Positions 1 to 9,170 of a stretch of 64,000 nt of DNA are shown here, in pieces; the stretch's first letter is position 1, and every line of letters starts with the position of its first letter. A program made the position numbers and the translations under genes. Location: positions 1-64,000 of the forward strand of contig DATJGF010000170.1 of NCBI GenBank assembly GCA_035495315.1. The letters run 5' to 3'. The notes under the pieces were generated by a model. The model saw nothing but the letters and a program-made list of their open reading frames with translations. It was not told where the DNA came from and searched no databases. The DNA is from DATJGF01 sp035495315 (lineage in GTDB: Bacteria; Verrucomicrobiota; Verrucomicrobiia; Limisphaerales; UBA8199).

Positions 1-846
1 GGCCTTGGGTTCATTCTCCCGACCTTTTTGCACCCGGGAACGCCCATATCGTACGGCCCAGTTTTGAGAGCGTTTGGATCGGGCCTGCTCATCGTTCTGC
101 TGGTCTGCGTAGTCTTTGGGTTAGTCCTCTGGCTCTTCGGAGGTAAGCTCATTCCCGCCTGGGGTTCGATAGGGGCAGGATTGGCCGCCCTGCAGGGATC
201 GCTCCAACCGTCGGTAATTATTGAGAAGACCCATGGACTGCTTTTTAGACAAATGAACCTAACGTCGGACCAAAGCGCGCAGGTGAAGGATTTAATTCTG
301 AAGACCATGATGGGGAACGTCTCCAAGAGCATGTCCTTAATGAACCGGAAACTCGATCCGGCAAAACGCGCTTCACTGGTTGAAGAACTGAAAAGCGAAC
401 GGGAAAATTACGAGGAACAGATTAAAAACCTTTTGGGGGAAGAAAAGTTTCAGGTCTATCAGCGCTACGAAAAGACCCTTCCTGAACGGATCATGGTGGA
501 GGGCTTCAGCGCTAAATTGAAGGGAAGGCGGTTCGCCCTAAGCCCGAACCAACAGGAGCAACTTCTCGAGGCGTTGGTGCAAGGACGCGCCCAATATCAC
601 TGGACGACGGATTTGAGCCGGCGAAATCGGATCGGCGCTAATTACGCAGTAACGTTTAGCGAACAGAGCCTGAAGACATTCGAACAAGAGGAAGAACAAT
701 TCGATCGCGAATTCCTACTTCAGGCGAAAACGATTCTAAGCCCGGAACAGTTCGCTGCATTTGAAGAATTCCAAACGAAGCAGCGGAAATCGCAAATCAC
801 TCGAGTCAAAATCGGCGCAAAACTCTTTGCCCCGACAAGTGCATAG
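1..846 (+). CDS. Membrane-anchored LTxxQ-like protein, 5' end probably outside the window
   Basis: The reading frame is open from the left edge, so the gene is probably cut at its 5' end. The first usable start inside is a TTG at 28 with no ribosome site. One hydrophobic segment near the N-terminus (around residues 15-38 from the TTG) suggests a single inner-membrane anchor. The rest is a charged, helical soluble region. Three short motifs of the LTxxQ type (LTSDQ, LSPNQ, LSPEQ) each begin a predicted helix, which recalls the periplasmic Spy/CpxP-like LTXXQ proteins. That link is weak and rests on motif spacing only. It lies 89 bases upstream of another small membrane-anchored protein on the same strand, so the two may form an operon. 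Function unknown. Confidence 0.6.
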   Translation, partial: GLGFILPTFLHPGTPISYGPVLRAFGSGLLIVLLVCVVFGLVLWLFGGKLIPAWGSIGAGLAALQGSLQPSVIIEKTHGLLFRQMNLTSDQSAQVKDLILKTMMGNVSKSMSLMNRKLDPAKRASLVEELKSERENYEEQIKNLLGEEKFQVYQRYEKTLPERIMVEGFSAKLKGRRFALSPNQQEQLLEALVQGRAQYHWTTDLSRRNRIGANYAVTFSEQSLKTFEQEEEQFDREFLLQAKTILSPEQFAAFEEFQTKQRKSQITRVKIGAKLFAPTSA

Positions 847-935
847 TTATGGATACAACCCGCAAGTTTTATCCGGGCGGCAACCATGCCAAGTGACTTG
901 CTATCAGCACTGCTCTTAACCATGATTGCGGATGT

Positions 936-1658
936 ATGAGCAGCACTAAAATGTTAATTGCTGCTGCAGCACTGCTTGCCGCTTTTTCCACTATCCTGTT
1001 ACAGCGCCGACAGAACACCACCCTGGTGCGAGAAATAACGGCTCTGAGAGAAGAAAAGGCGCGCGTCGAGGCTCAGGCTGCGGCTGCTCTGACATCCCCC
1101 CCTGAGGAAAGCGCACAACGCCGTCTTCAGGAACTGGAAAGCGAAATCACACGGTTGCGTGGCGTTGCCGGCCGCGTCGCAGCCGCGGAGACTGAAGCCG
1201 CACAGCTAAGAACGGAGTTGCAGCGTCAACGTGCCGGGCAATCACGTGGGGGTGCCGAATCGACTGCTTCAAATCCAGACACGCTCGCCGAATATATTGG
1301 GGTTTCTGTTGCACCGCCCGCCAATCTCGACCCGGCTTATACACGACAAGGGTTGGCTGGAGCAGTTCAAGCTGCCGCCGAAAAGGCAGGCATTGCGCTC
1401 AAGAGGATCGCCGTTGATGACTCGGAATTTCCTTTCTTGATCGGCGTCATTTCCGAACCGGGCGATTTCGAAAAACTTCAGGCCCAGCTCAAAACCATTG
1501 ATGGCTACGAATACTCCGGTTCGGTGGGAGACGCTACCCGTCACACTTTGTCGATCACCCCCTCGCGCGCGTACCCGCCGGAGACCAGCCAAAGCATCAG
1601 TCGGCGAATGACGCTGCGGATGCAAGTCTTCTACAACAAGTTTACCGCAGAGAATTGA
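936..1658 (+). CDS. Membrane-anchored coiled-coil protein of unknown function
   Basis: A 240-residue protein with a single N-terminal hydrophobic segment (residues 5-22). An Ala/Glu/Arg-rich coiled coil follows (about 25-95), then a globular C-terminal half of roughly 120 residues. The layout is that of a periplasmic protein held in the inner membrane. The C-terminal half is not a family I recognise. The ATG at 936 precedes the hydrophobic segment directly and is the natural start. It follows the LTxxQ-like gene on the same strand. Small anchored pairs of this type occur in Verrucomicrobia beside anti-sigma or envelope-stress genes, but no sigma factor is visible here, so no role is assigned. 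Confidence 0.65.
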   Translation: MSSTKMLIAAAALLAAFSTILLQRRQNTTLVREITALREEKARVEAQAAAALTSPPEESAQRRLQELESEITRLRGVAGRVAAAETEAAQLRTELQRQRAGQSRGGAESTASNPDTLAEYIGVSVAPPANLDPAYTRQGLAGAVQAAAEKAGIALKRIAVDDSEFPFLIGVISEPGDFEKLQAQLKTIDGYEYSGSVGDATRHTLSITPSRAYPPETSQSISRRMTLRMQVFYNKFTAEN

Positions 1659-1712
1659 CTCTGCCGCTGGCGCAAGAGACGTCAAAGGGCGGCAGGTGTT
1701 CCTGCAGCTTCT

Positions 1713-2267
1713 TTAAGCCGACCGCCGACGGAGGAGGAGTGTTGCCACAAATCCCAAGCCCGATATGGCAAGCGTTGAGGGCTCGGGAATGGCAGGCCAG
1801 AAACCGAAGTAATGTCCATTGAGTCCGGTCAATGAGTTTGGCGTCATCGGCGGCTCGGTGAGGGTAATCTGGAACAAGACGGACACACCAAGGCGAGCTG
1901 TAGGAGATCCTGAAGCAAACACTGCCTCCCAGGTGCCGCCATCAGTGACGTCCCAAATACGGACCTGACCGGTGATTGTGGCGCCGCCCGGCTGGCCGGG
2001 GATGGTTCGCGTACCACCAAGGAAGTATCCACTGGAAACGAAGCTCGCTGGCTGGCCCAGGGCCGTCAGAACTGTAGAGTCCGTGACAACACCCGGAGCC
2101 CAATACAAATCAGCGGCGAATACCGAGCCGGCCAGTTTGGTAGTACCGTCCGTATCATATACCGGCGCATTAGCGCCAGCGCCGAAGTTTGCGAAATTCA
2201 GTTGACCTTGAGCGAAGCCGGCATGACAGACCACGCCCAGCGCGCAAGTGAGGATTACCTTTTTCAT
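1713..2267 (-). CDS. PEP-CTERM sorting domain protein
   Basis: A secreted protein of 184 residues. It has a signal peptide (MKKVILTCALGVVCHAGFAQ) and ends with the PEP-CTERM tripartite signal: a PEPST motif, a hydrophobic helix and the terminal basic cluster LLRRRSA. In this family the tail is cut by an exosortase (EpsH/XrtA type) and the product goes to the cell surface or exopolysaccharide. No exosortase is present in this window, so it must be encoded elsewhere. The ATG at 2267 is preferred over a longer frame reaching 2309, because it places MKK directly before the hydrophobic core. The body is Gly/Ala/Thr-rich, as is usual for verrucomicrobial PEP-CTERM proteins. It is a monocistronic minus-strand gene. 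Confidence 0.85.
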   Translation of the reverse strand: MKKVILTCALGVVCHAGFAQGQLNFANFGAGANAPVYDTDGTTKLAGSVFAADLYWAPGVVTDSTVLTALGQPASFVSSGYFLGGTRTIPGQPGGATITGQVRIWDVTDGGTWEAVFASGSPTARLGVSVLFQITLTEPPMTPNSLTGLNGHYFGFWPAIPEPSTLAISGLGFVATLLLRRRSA

Positions 2268-2525
2268 AGGATTTTGACTGAGTCCTCGTCGGGCGTTGCC
2301 GCGCCGCAATGAAGTCAGCGCCTGGCGAGATTCAGTACTATTTCTTATGAATCACTCGCCATTTCAAAGCAAGAAGAATATCATCAGATGAGCGCCTCCT
2401 CACCACAAAATTGGACGCGGAGAAAAAACTCGGTGCCAATTCAGAATGATCGCATGGTCGTGATGATGAATTCCGGAAGGTCCAGTCAGTTATTTCGGCT
2501 CCGGCTCGACCGCTGAATGAAGCGA

Positions 2526-3200
2526 TTAGGCCTCGTGCCACTGCAAAGGCTGGGGCAGGTCAAACCCGGCGTACTCGATGGCAAGCACACGGCGGTGCCG
2601 ATTGTCATTCGAACGGCTGGAGCAGTGTAAAAGCAAAGGACGCATTAAAAGCGCGTGGCCTGCATTGACTCGACAGACCAGTTCGGGACATTCCTTGCTC
2701 AGGCCACGTATCTGATCCCCAGGGACTCGTCCAAAGCGGTGGCTGCCCATCAGCACCCGCAAGGCGCCGTTGCTTTCATCGCTATCGTCAAGGTGCAGCC
2801 GAATCGTAATCATCTGCTCCAGCAGCTTTGCCGGAGCCTGAACATGTGGCACGCCATCCTTAACACTCCAGGCGCCGAACCCATCAAAGGTAACCTGCTT
2901 TCGCACTGCAAGCGTAAGGTCCTGATGCCACGGAACGAGCCAATTTGAAGCTGCCGTTTTATCAAAGTAAATACCCCGCACCGGGCGTGGTTCACCAGTC
3001 AGGTGTGGACGCGCCAGTTCCAGAAGGCGGGGCGAGCGGGCCAACTGCGCGATCTCGGGAATGACCAGCACTCCGCGGTCCCCGGCGTCGGTTTCACCAA
3101 GCACCTGGAGCAGGGTCTCGATTTCAAATGACGACAAAATGTTCGGGACGATCGCCACGCCGAGGAGGTCCACCGTGGTTTTTATCTGGGCAGGAGTCAA
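2526..3200 (-). CDS. Phytanoyl-CoA dioxygenase (PhyH) family protein
   Basis: A cytosolic Fe(II)/2-oxoglutarate-dependent dioxygenase-like protein. The metal-binding facial triad is visible as WHQD (HxD, about residue 92) and a distal histidine in LLLHCSSRS, followed by HRRVLAIEYAG, whose Arg probably binds 2-oxoglutarate. The N-terminus (LTPAQIK, then a VAIVPNILSSFEI-like segment) matches the usual opening of PhyH proteins. The coordinates use a TTG start at 3200. The frame stays open for about 30 more codons upstream without an ATG, so the true start is uncertain. Substrates of bacterial PhyH proteins are diverse (natural products, alkyl chains, modified amino acids), and the context gives no clue here. 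Confidence 0.8.
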   Translation of the reverse strand: MTPAQIKTTVDLLGVAIVPNILSSFEIETLLQVLGETDAGDRGVLVIPEIAQLARSPRLLELARPHLTGEPRPVRGIYFDKTAASNWLVPWHQDLTLAVRKQVTFDGFGAWSVKDGVPHVQAPAKLLEQMITIRLHLDDSDESNGALRVLMGSHRFGRVPGDQIRGLSKECPELVCRVNAGHALLMRPLLLHCSSRSNDNRHRRVLAIEYAGFDLPQPLQWHEA

Positions 3201-3465
3201 TTTGTGCTCCGCAGCAAAAGTAAAATGGCGGTCCGTGTCCAGAACTAACCGCAGTGTTGGTGTCCATTTGGGAATGATAGCCGCTTAGCTGCCCTAGGGG
3301 AAAGACCCCTTGGCCGACTACGCATTCGGGTCTATGTTATAGAGGGGAGGTTGACTTTGGGTCTCTGCCCTGGACTGGTTTCGGTTAGTTTGCCAGCTCC
3401 AAAGGGGGACCTGGTCGGCCTCTCTTTACGCGCCACCTATTCCGGCGCTTAGCTGACGCAAAACA

Positions 3466-4965
3466 TTGTATCAAAAAGTCAATAACCTAGCCAGTGGACG
3501 CAGTACAGTTTTGCGCATCGGGCAGGTGCTAATGGCTGGTTTGAGCCTGTCATTGGTGGATGGGGTGATCGGCCAAACCTTCACCACACTGTACCATTTC
3601 ACCACGACCAACACAAATCTCGGAGGAATAGTTACCAATACCGACGGAGCACAGCCGTTTGCAGGATTGCTTTTAGCTGGTAGCCTCCTTTATGGCCCGG
3701 CGCAGAACGGCGGCAGCGCAGGCAAAGGCACTCTCTTCGCAATCGCCACCAACGGCTCGGTTTTCACGAACCTGCACAGTTTTTCCCCCACCGCCGGACC
3801 TGCCAACGCCAACCCGGACGGCGCGATCCCGCAGGCGAAACTGATACTAGATGCCAATACGTTGTACGGAACTGCAATCGGCGGTGGCAGTTCGGGCGTA
3901 GGCACCATTTTCGCCGTCAACACGGATGCCACAGCCTTCAGGACACTGCATAGTTTCACTGGCCCGCTTGCCAACAGCGATGGCGCTTATCCCCACGCCG
4001 GATTGATCCTGTCGGGCAGCACCCTTTATGGAACCACCACTGAAGGGGGTAGTGTAGGAAACGGCACCATATTCAAGGTCAATACAGACGGCAATGATTT
4101 CGCAGCGTTATATACGTTCACCGCCCGCAACCTTAACGCGTCGCGCTTCTATACCAACAGTGACGGTGCACATCCCTGGGCCGGTTTGGTACTAGTCGGC
4201 AACACACTGTACGGAACCGCCGCTGAAGGCGGCCCTTCTGGCGGGGGCACGGTATTCGCCCTCAATTCTGATGGCACCGGTTTTAGAACGCTGCATAGTT
4301 TTATAGCCTCGACCAATTCCTCCAATCTCGAAGGAGCCTATCCTTATGGAGGACTGATTGTGGCAGGGAATCTCCTTTTTGGAACAACAGAGTTTGGCGG
4401 CAGCACGGGGAATGGCACCGTTTTCGCAGTCAATATCGACGGCACTGGTTTTACCAATCTTCATAGCTTCACCGGGCTTGATGGCGCGAGGCCCACGGCC
4501 GAGTTAGTGATGAATGGAAACTCACTTTATGGAACGACGTCGTTTGGCGGCAGCTTAGGCAAAGGCACCCTGTTCACAATGAATACCGATGGCGCCGGTT
4601 TCAAAACCCTCCACACTTTCACCGGAGACACCGACGGCGCATTTCCGTTTGGCGGTTTGGTCTTGTTCAACAATACACTGTATGGCACCGCGAGTGCAGG
4701 CGGCAGCTCGGACCTGGGCACCGTTTATGGATTACTATTGGGTTCTTCAACAGCCGCGCCGGAATTGACCATACTTCGGGCCGGCCAAAATGTGGTGCTG
4801 ATGTGGCCTGCCGACGCTGTCGGCTTCATACTGCAATCCACCACAGACCTTGCGCCGCCGGCAATTTGGACAACCGTCAATGCAACGCCGCTGGTCGTCA
4901 ATGGACAAAACGCGGTCACCAATGCTGCTTCTGATAGCCAGCAGTTCTTTCGCCTCATTCAATAA
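3466..4965 (+). CDS. Gloeo_Verruco (GloVer) tandem-repeat protein
   Basis: A secreted, all-beta protein built from about eight tandem repeats of 45-60 residues. The core of each unit is LYGT(T/A)xxGGxxGxGTxF, followed by N-x-DGxxFxxLHxF. This is the TIGR03803-type repeat known from Verrucomicrobia, Gloeobacter and Acidobacteria, and probably forms a beta-propeller-like surface. The N-terminal region carries a hydrophobic stretch compatible with a signal peptide. The start could be the TTG at 3466 or, more naturally, the ATG at 3532. The last 65 residues are a separate module with MWPADAVGFILQS and a terminal FFRLIQ. The SBBP protein at 19408-21849 ends with a similar module. Function unknown, probably surface exposed. 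Confidence 0.85.
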   Translation: MYQKVNNLASGRSTVLRIGQVLMAGLSLSLVDGVIGQTFTTLYHFTTTNTNLGGIVTNTDGAQPFAGLLLAGSLLYGPAQNGGSAGKGTLFAIATNGSVFTNLHSFSPTAGPANANPDGAIPQAKLILDANTLYGTAIGGGSSGVGTIFAVNTDATAFRTLHSFTGPLANSDGAYPHAGLILSGSTLYGTTTEGGSVGNGTIFKVNTDGNDFAALYTFTARNLNASRFYTNSDGAHPWAGLVLVGNTLYGTAAEGGPSGGGTVFALNSDGTGFRTLHSFIASTNSSNLEGAYPYGGLIVAGNLLFGTTEFGGSTGNGTVFAVNIDGTGFTNLHSFTGLDGARPTAELVMNGNSLYGTTSFGGSLGKGTLFTMNTDGAGFKTLHTFTGDTDGAFPFGGLVLFNNTLYGTASAGGSSDLGTVYGLLLGSSTAAPELTILRAGQNVVLMWPADAVGFILQSTTDLAPPAIWTTVNATPLVVNGQNAVTNAASDSQQFFRLIQ

Positions 4966-5162
4966 TTGTCCATTTGTGACGTGGCACGCTTTTGATTCCA
5001 TGAATTGATCGGAAGCTCGACGACTGGTACTGTCCTCATATCGACCCGACTTTCATACCAAGAGTTGAGGCGCTCATTGCAGAGCTAGAAGGAGACCTGC
5101 GCCCAATTGCCAATACGCCAGTCGACATCACTCAACCGGGATGGGGACGCCGGCTTCGGGAA

Positions 5163-5552
5163 TTGCCTCACCCCCTGGATCGGGTGGGCATTCGCGAAAA
5201 AACGGAAGCGCTTCTCACCGAAATCATTTCCGTTTATGAACAAGGATCAGAGGAGGTGCGCGAGGCACTGCGCCGGCTGTTCACGCAATACAAGGCATTT
5301 TCCTGGGCTGCGACGCTGCCCGCCAAAACACCGACTGCGGAGTCCTTTCGGCAAAGCCTCTTATTGTTTTCGCTCAAGGACCAAGGCCGCGACAGTCGCG
5401 ATGCCTTGCTTTTGCTTCGGGACCTTTGCCACCAGGCTCGCGCTGCCGGGGTGGACACGCCGCCGATTTTAATGCACGTCGCTGAACTCTCGAGCGATTT
5501 GAACAAATATGGTATGGGTTCGACGAAGCAAATGCTGCTGAAAGCCTGTTGA
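5163..5552 (+). CDS. Hypothetical helical protein with a damaged or unusual start
   Basis: A 129-residue helical protein (TTG start at 5163). The same frame remains coding-like all the way back to 5004, giving about 53 extra residues with normal composition, including LDDWYCPHIDP. No ATG, GTG or TTG opens that extension. An ATG at 5000-5002 lies one base out of frame, so removing one A from its AATT run would give M-I-D-R-K and a 183-residue product. The gene may therefore be frameshifted at its first codons, use ATT at 5004, or start late at 5163. The family is not recognised. It is convergent with the response regulator at 5612-6019. Confidence 0.5.
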   Translation: MPHPLDRVGIREKTEALLTEIISVYEQGSEEVREALRRLFTQYKAFSWAATLPAKTPTAESFRQSLLLFSLKDQGRDSRDALLLLRDLCHQARAAGVDTPPILMHVAELSSDLNKYGMGSTKQMLLKAC

Positions 5553-5611
5553 GCTTGTTCGTCACAGAGGTCGGCGCTTGGGCTCGAATGAAGAAACGCG
5601 GCGCAACGCGA

Positions 5612-6019
5612 CTAAACACTCGTTAGTGGAAGGCTCGCAATCGTCCTGACAACTTCAACCAACTGACGGAATCTCAAGGGCTTTTCCAGGACCAAACTCG
5701 CGCCGCTGGCTAACCCCCGCTCTCGCTCGCGCTGGTCACCCAAGCCGGTGAAAACCACGACTGGCACGGAAGCAAACTGGGAGGTCCTGTGCCAGGTGAG
5801 GAAATCAAAGCCGTCCTTACGCGGCATGAGCAAGTCCAGGACAATCACGTCAGGCCAATGCCGGCGATCGACCAGACGATTAAGGTAATCGATCGCGTGC
5901 TGGCCATTCTCCTCGCCGCGCACCGTAATGGCCAGGTCCGCCTTTGAAACAGCCGTCCTGAACAGAACCAAGTCATTGGTATCATCGTCAACCAGGAGTA
6001 GCTGCAACCCGCGTTCCAT
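5612..6019 (-). CDS. Single-domain response regulator (CheY/Rcp1-like)
   Basis: A stand-alone receiver domain of 135 residues. The acidic triplet DDD is at residues 11-13, the phospho-acceptor Asp at about 62 (VLDLLMP), the switch Thr at about 91 (VVFTG) and the conserved Lys at about 113 (LEKP). It has no output domain, so it acts by phosphorylation-dependent protein contact. The long beta4-alpha4 pattern and the HAIDYL segment resemble Rcp1-type regulators, which pair with phytochrome-like or hybrid histidine kinases. No kinase gene lies nearby. The ATG at 6019 gives the usual N-terminus close to strand beta1. Confidence 0.9.
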   Translation of the reverse strand: MERGLQLLLVDDDTNDLVLFRTAVSKADLAITVRGEENGQHAIDYLNRLVDRRHWPDVIVLDLLMPRKDGFDFLTWHRTSQFASVPVVVFTGLGDQRERERGLASGASLVLEKPLRFRQLVEVVRTIASLPLTSV

Positions 6020-6208
6020 GGGCGGATAGGCTAGGCTATGAGGATAGCGATATTCCAGCTCAACTTACTCTCATTTTATTCACTTTCCGCATCGGCAGGT
6101 TAAAAACGCATTGGCGAGGTGCTTGGGCGCCGTGCCTCTAGGCCTAAGGTAATTACCTACCTATACAAAAGGCCGGATGTTTTAAACGCTCCTGTTGACA
6201 ATCTCAGT

Positions 6209-7039
6209 ATGAACTTCCGGTTAGTGGGTCGCTATCTTTTCATTTATCAAATGCCAAAAACCGGCTCGCAAACGGTGCTGGCCACGCTTGAGCAGTGTTC
6301 GCTCCCTCATCAGATTTTCCGATTTCATTTCCTGTCCGATCAGATTGCCACTTCGCTGGAAAATGCGATCAACTCGGGGCGGGCTTCGGATGAATGGCAG
6401 GAATTGGCCCGCGATCAGTTACGGACGCGCACCACGATTCAGCGAATCATCCGCGCGCGAAAATGGCTTCGACTTTGCCGCATCAAAGTTCCCAAGCTCG
6501 ACATTATCACGAGCGTTCGCGAGCCGATTGGGCTCGCCTTGTCCTCCACGTTTGAAAATCACAGCTTTTTTTTCTCAGGCCTCGACGCAGCAACGGCGGA
6601 AAACTGCCGAGCGGAACTGATGCGACCCAAGTGCTTAAAACAGATTCAGAACTGGTTTGATTTGGAGCTGAAGCCGCACCTCGATCTGGACATATACGCC
6701 ACTCGATTTCCGCAACGGAAGGGTTATGCGATTTATGAGCATGAGTTCGCGCGTTTCCTGGTCTTTCGGTACGAAGCCATTCGCGCGTTGCCCGCGATGC
6801 TCAATGAATTTTTGGGCTGCTTTGTTCCCGCGATCATCAATCGCAATCGGAGTGACTCGAAAGATTATGCGGCAATGTACGCACAAGTGAAGCAACAGCT
6901 ACGGCTGCCGCTCGATTTTCTGAGGGCGCAATATAGCACCAGGATGGTGCAGCATTTTTATTCCGACGATGAACGACGGGAACTCATGCGGCGCTGGGGG
7001 GAAGAAGCAGAAACCAGATCATTGTCTTCATCGATGTAG
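6209..7039 (+). CDS. Sulfotransferase-like protein (capsular polysaccharide type)
   Basis: About 276 residues. A short strand is followed by YQMPKTGSQT, which fits the 5'-phosphosulfate-binding loop (PKTGS/T) of PAPS-dependent sulfotransferases. Downstream, TSVREPIGLALSSTFEN resembles the VREPI-type 3'-phosphate loop of putative capsular-polysaccharide sulfotransferases. A long helical C-terminal part follows. It would transfer sulfate to a sugar or lipid in the cytoplasm. The ATG at 6209 places the loop at the expected distance from the N-terminus; a GTG at 6119 would add 30 residues. Assignment is by motif only. The sulfate-uptake operon at 32.8-38.4 kb could supply its donor indirectly, but no PAPS synthesis gene is in the window. 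Confidence 0.55.
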   Translation: MNFRLVGRYLFIYQMPKTGSQTVLATLEQCSLPHQIFRFHFLSDQIATSLENAINSGRASDEWQELARDQLRTRTTIQRIIRARKWLRLCRIKVPKLDIITSVREPIGLALSSTFENHSFFFSGLDAATAENCRAELMRPKCLKQIQNWFDLELKPHLDLDIYATRFPQRKGYAIYEHEFARFLVFRYEAIRALPAMLNEFLGCFVPAIINRNRSDSKDYAAMYAQVKQQLRLPLDFLRAQYSTRMVQHFYSDDERRELMRRWGEEAETRSLSSSM

Positions 7040-7130
7040 TTGAACATTGTGCGGAGCGGTTCGATCTATTTGTTTTGCTTTCTCGTGATGAAGGAGGCAT
7101 CAATCGTTCAAGTCAAACCATAATCCACCC

Positions 7131-9128
7131 ATGAAACGGAACAAAACCTCGCTTACCGTGGCAGCTGTTCTTGTCTTCTGCCTCGGCATCACTTCCCTGC
7201 TCGCTGTTGATCAAATCGAACATCCTTTTGTTCATCCCCTGTTTTCGGACCATGCGGTCCTGCAACGTCAGGTTCGAGTGCCAGTCTGGGGTTGGGCTCT
7301 ACCCGGGACTAAAATCACTGTGTCCTTTGCTGGGCAAACACAAGTGACGACAACGGGCCGCGACGGCAAGTGGTTGGTCCGCCTCAACAAGATGCCGGCG
7401 ATGGCGGAGCCGACCGATCTAACGGTGACCAGCAGTCAACAATCGGTGACAATCCATGACGTGTTGGTGGGCGACGTTTGGCTTTGTTCGGGTCAGTCGA
7501 ATATGGAAATGGGAATCGGGGCCTGCAATGCGACTACCGATATAGCCCAGGCGGATTTTCCTCAAGTTAGGCTGCTGACTGTGCCGCGGTTGATCGCCAA
7601 AGCACCCGTGGAATCCGTCGAATGCCACTGGTCCCCTTGCAGCCCGATTACCGTCTTGCAAGGAACGTGGGGAGGTTTTTCGGCGGCGGGATTTTTCTTT
7701 GGGCGCGAGCTTTATCGCGAGCTAAAGATCCCCATCGGCTTAATCCATAGCTCCTGGGGCGGTACCGTAGCGGAGGCTTGGACCAGTCCCTCTGGACTAC
7801 GCCCCTTGCACGATTTCGACGAACGGCTCAACGCTGTCAGCAAGGAAAACAGCGAAAAGCCCACTGACTTTGCTGCCGAGTATGAAAACTGGTGCCAGGC
7901 ACGTGATCCGGGCACGCAGCAAGGCTGGGCCAAACCCGAATGTGACACCAGCAACTGGAAGAGTGTCACCATGCCACGGCCTTTCGAGCAAGCAGGTTTG
8001 CCCGACTTTGACGGGATAGTCTGGTTTCGGCGCACGATTGAGGTCCCGAACGGATGGGCGGGAAAGAAACTGAAGCTCAGTTTCGGGCCGATTGATGATG
8101 TTGATACCACCTGGATGAACGGGGCAAAAATCGGACAAATGAACCGCTACGATCTCAATCGGGTCTACTCTGTTCCCGCCGAGGTCGTCAAGCCGGGGGC
8201 TAACGTGATTAGTGTGCGCGTTCTGGATACAGGTGGCGCTGGTGGATTTGCCGGAAAACCTGACCAAATGTTTATTCAACCGGCAGGCGCGGCTCGGGAT
8301 ACAGCCCAATCTTTGGCAGGTGAGTGGCAGATGCGGGATTCGGCGCCACTTTCCAAACTCGGCGCACCGCCCGCTGTCCCGGACGCCAACAACCCAAACC
8401 TCGTTACGGTGCTCTATAACGGCATGATCGCGCCACTGCTCCCTTTCGCGATAAAAGGCGCGATCTGGTATCAGGGTGAATCTAATGCCAGCCGGGCCGA
8501 ACAATATCGACGTCTCCTGCCAGCCATGATTCGGGATTGGCGAGCCCATTTCGGCGTCGGAGATTTTCCATTTTACATCGTGCAATTAGCCGCCTTTCAG
8601 CCGGTCGCACCTGACCCGCGGGACAGTGAGTGGGCAGAGTTACGTGAGGCGCAAGCCTTGACGGCAAAAACCGTAGGCCACTGCGGCTTGGCCGTCGCAA
8701 TTGACATTGGTGACGCAAGCGATATTCATCCAAAAAACAAGGCTGAGGTCGGCCGTCGCCTGGCGCTGTGCGCATTAGCCGATACCTACCGAAAGGAGGG
8801 CGAATCGTCTGGCCCCTGGTACAAAGGCATGAAGAAGGACGGCAACCGAATTCGACTCAGCTTTAATCATGTTGATGGCGGTCTCGCCGCAAAGGGAGCT
8901 GACTTGCAGGGCTTCGCTATTGCGGGCGAAGACCGTAAATTCGTTTGGGCCACCGCCGTGATCGACGGCAATACGGTGGTGGTCTCCTCGCCTCATATTA
9001 CCAAACCCGTTGCAGTGCGCTACGCGTGGGACATCAATCCCGTCTGCAATCTCTATAACCAAGCCGGTTTACCGGCCGTGCCGTTCCGCACCGATGATTG
9101 GCAGATGGTGACACGGGGACGAAAGTAG
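7131..9128 (+). CDS. Sialate O-acetylesterase (SASA family)
   Basis: A 665-residue secreted SGNH-fold carbohydrate esterase. It has a signal peptide (residues 1-25) and a beta-rich N-terminal domain. The nucleophile block is GQSNM (Ser about 123), the oxyanion block GAIWYQGESN, and the Asp/His block is DIGDASDIHPKNK. A jelly-roll domain is inserted between the first two blocks, as in typical bacterial SASA proteins of about 630-680 residues. The expected reaction is removal of O-acetyl groups from sialic acids or, in environmental Verrucomicrobia, from other acetylated glycans. No sialidase or sialic acid catabolism gene is nearby, so xylan or pectin-like acetyl esters are just as likely. The ATG at 7131 directly precedes the signal peptide. 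Confidence 0.9.
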   Translation: MKRNKTSLTVAAVLVFCLGITSLLAVDQIEHPFVHPLFSDHAVLQRQVRVPVWGWALPGTKITVSFAGQTQVTTTGRDGKWLVRLNKMPAMAEPTDLTVTSSQQSVTIHDVLVGDVWLCSGQSNMEMGIGACNATTDIAQADFPQVRLLTVPRLIAKAPVESVECHWSPCSPITVLQGTWGGFSAAGFFFGRELYRELKIPIGLIHSSWGGTVAEAWTSPSGLRPLHDFDERLNAVSKENSEKPTDFAAEYENWCQARDPGTQQGWAKPECDTSNWKSVTMPRPFEQAGLPDFDGIVWFRRTIEVPNGWAGKKLKLSFGPIDDVDTTWMNGAKIGQMNRYDLNRVYSVPAEVVKPGANVISVRVLDTGGAGGFAGKPDQMFIQPAGAARDTAQSLAGEWQMRDSAPLSKLGAPPAVPDANNPNLVTVLYNGMIAPLLPFAIKGAIWYQGESNASRAEQYRRLLPAMIRDWRAHFGVGDFPFYIVQLAAFQPVAPDPRDSEWAELREAQALTAKTVGHCGLAVAIDIGDASDIHPKNKAEVGRRLALCALADTYRKEGESSGPWYKGMKKDGNRIRLSFNHVDGGLAAKGADLQGFAIAGEDRKFVWATAVIDGNTVVVSSPHITKPVAVRYAWDINPVCNLYNQAGLPAVPFRTDDWQMVTRGRK

Positions 9129-9170
9129 TGGCCACCCGTCGAAACCTCCATAGAGGAGAACGTGAAAAGG

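Noticed and set aside
4981..4997. TGGCACG-type sequence resembling a sigma-54 -24 box
   Set aside because: The distance to the next TTG is one base short and the -12 GC is missing.
7797..8585. 262-residue minus-strand frame
   Set aside because: Antisense to the sialate O-acetylesterase; its translation has no domain character.
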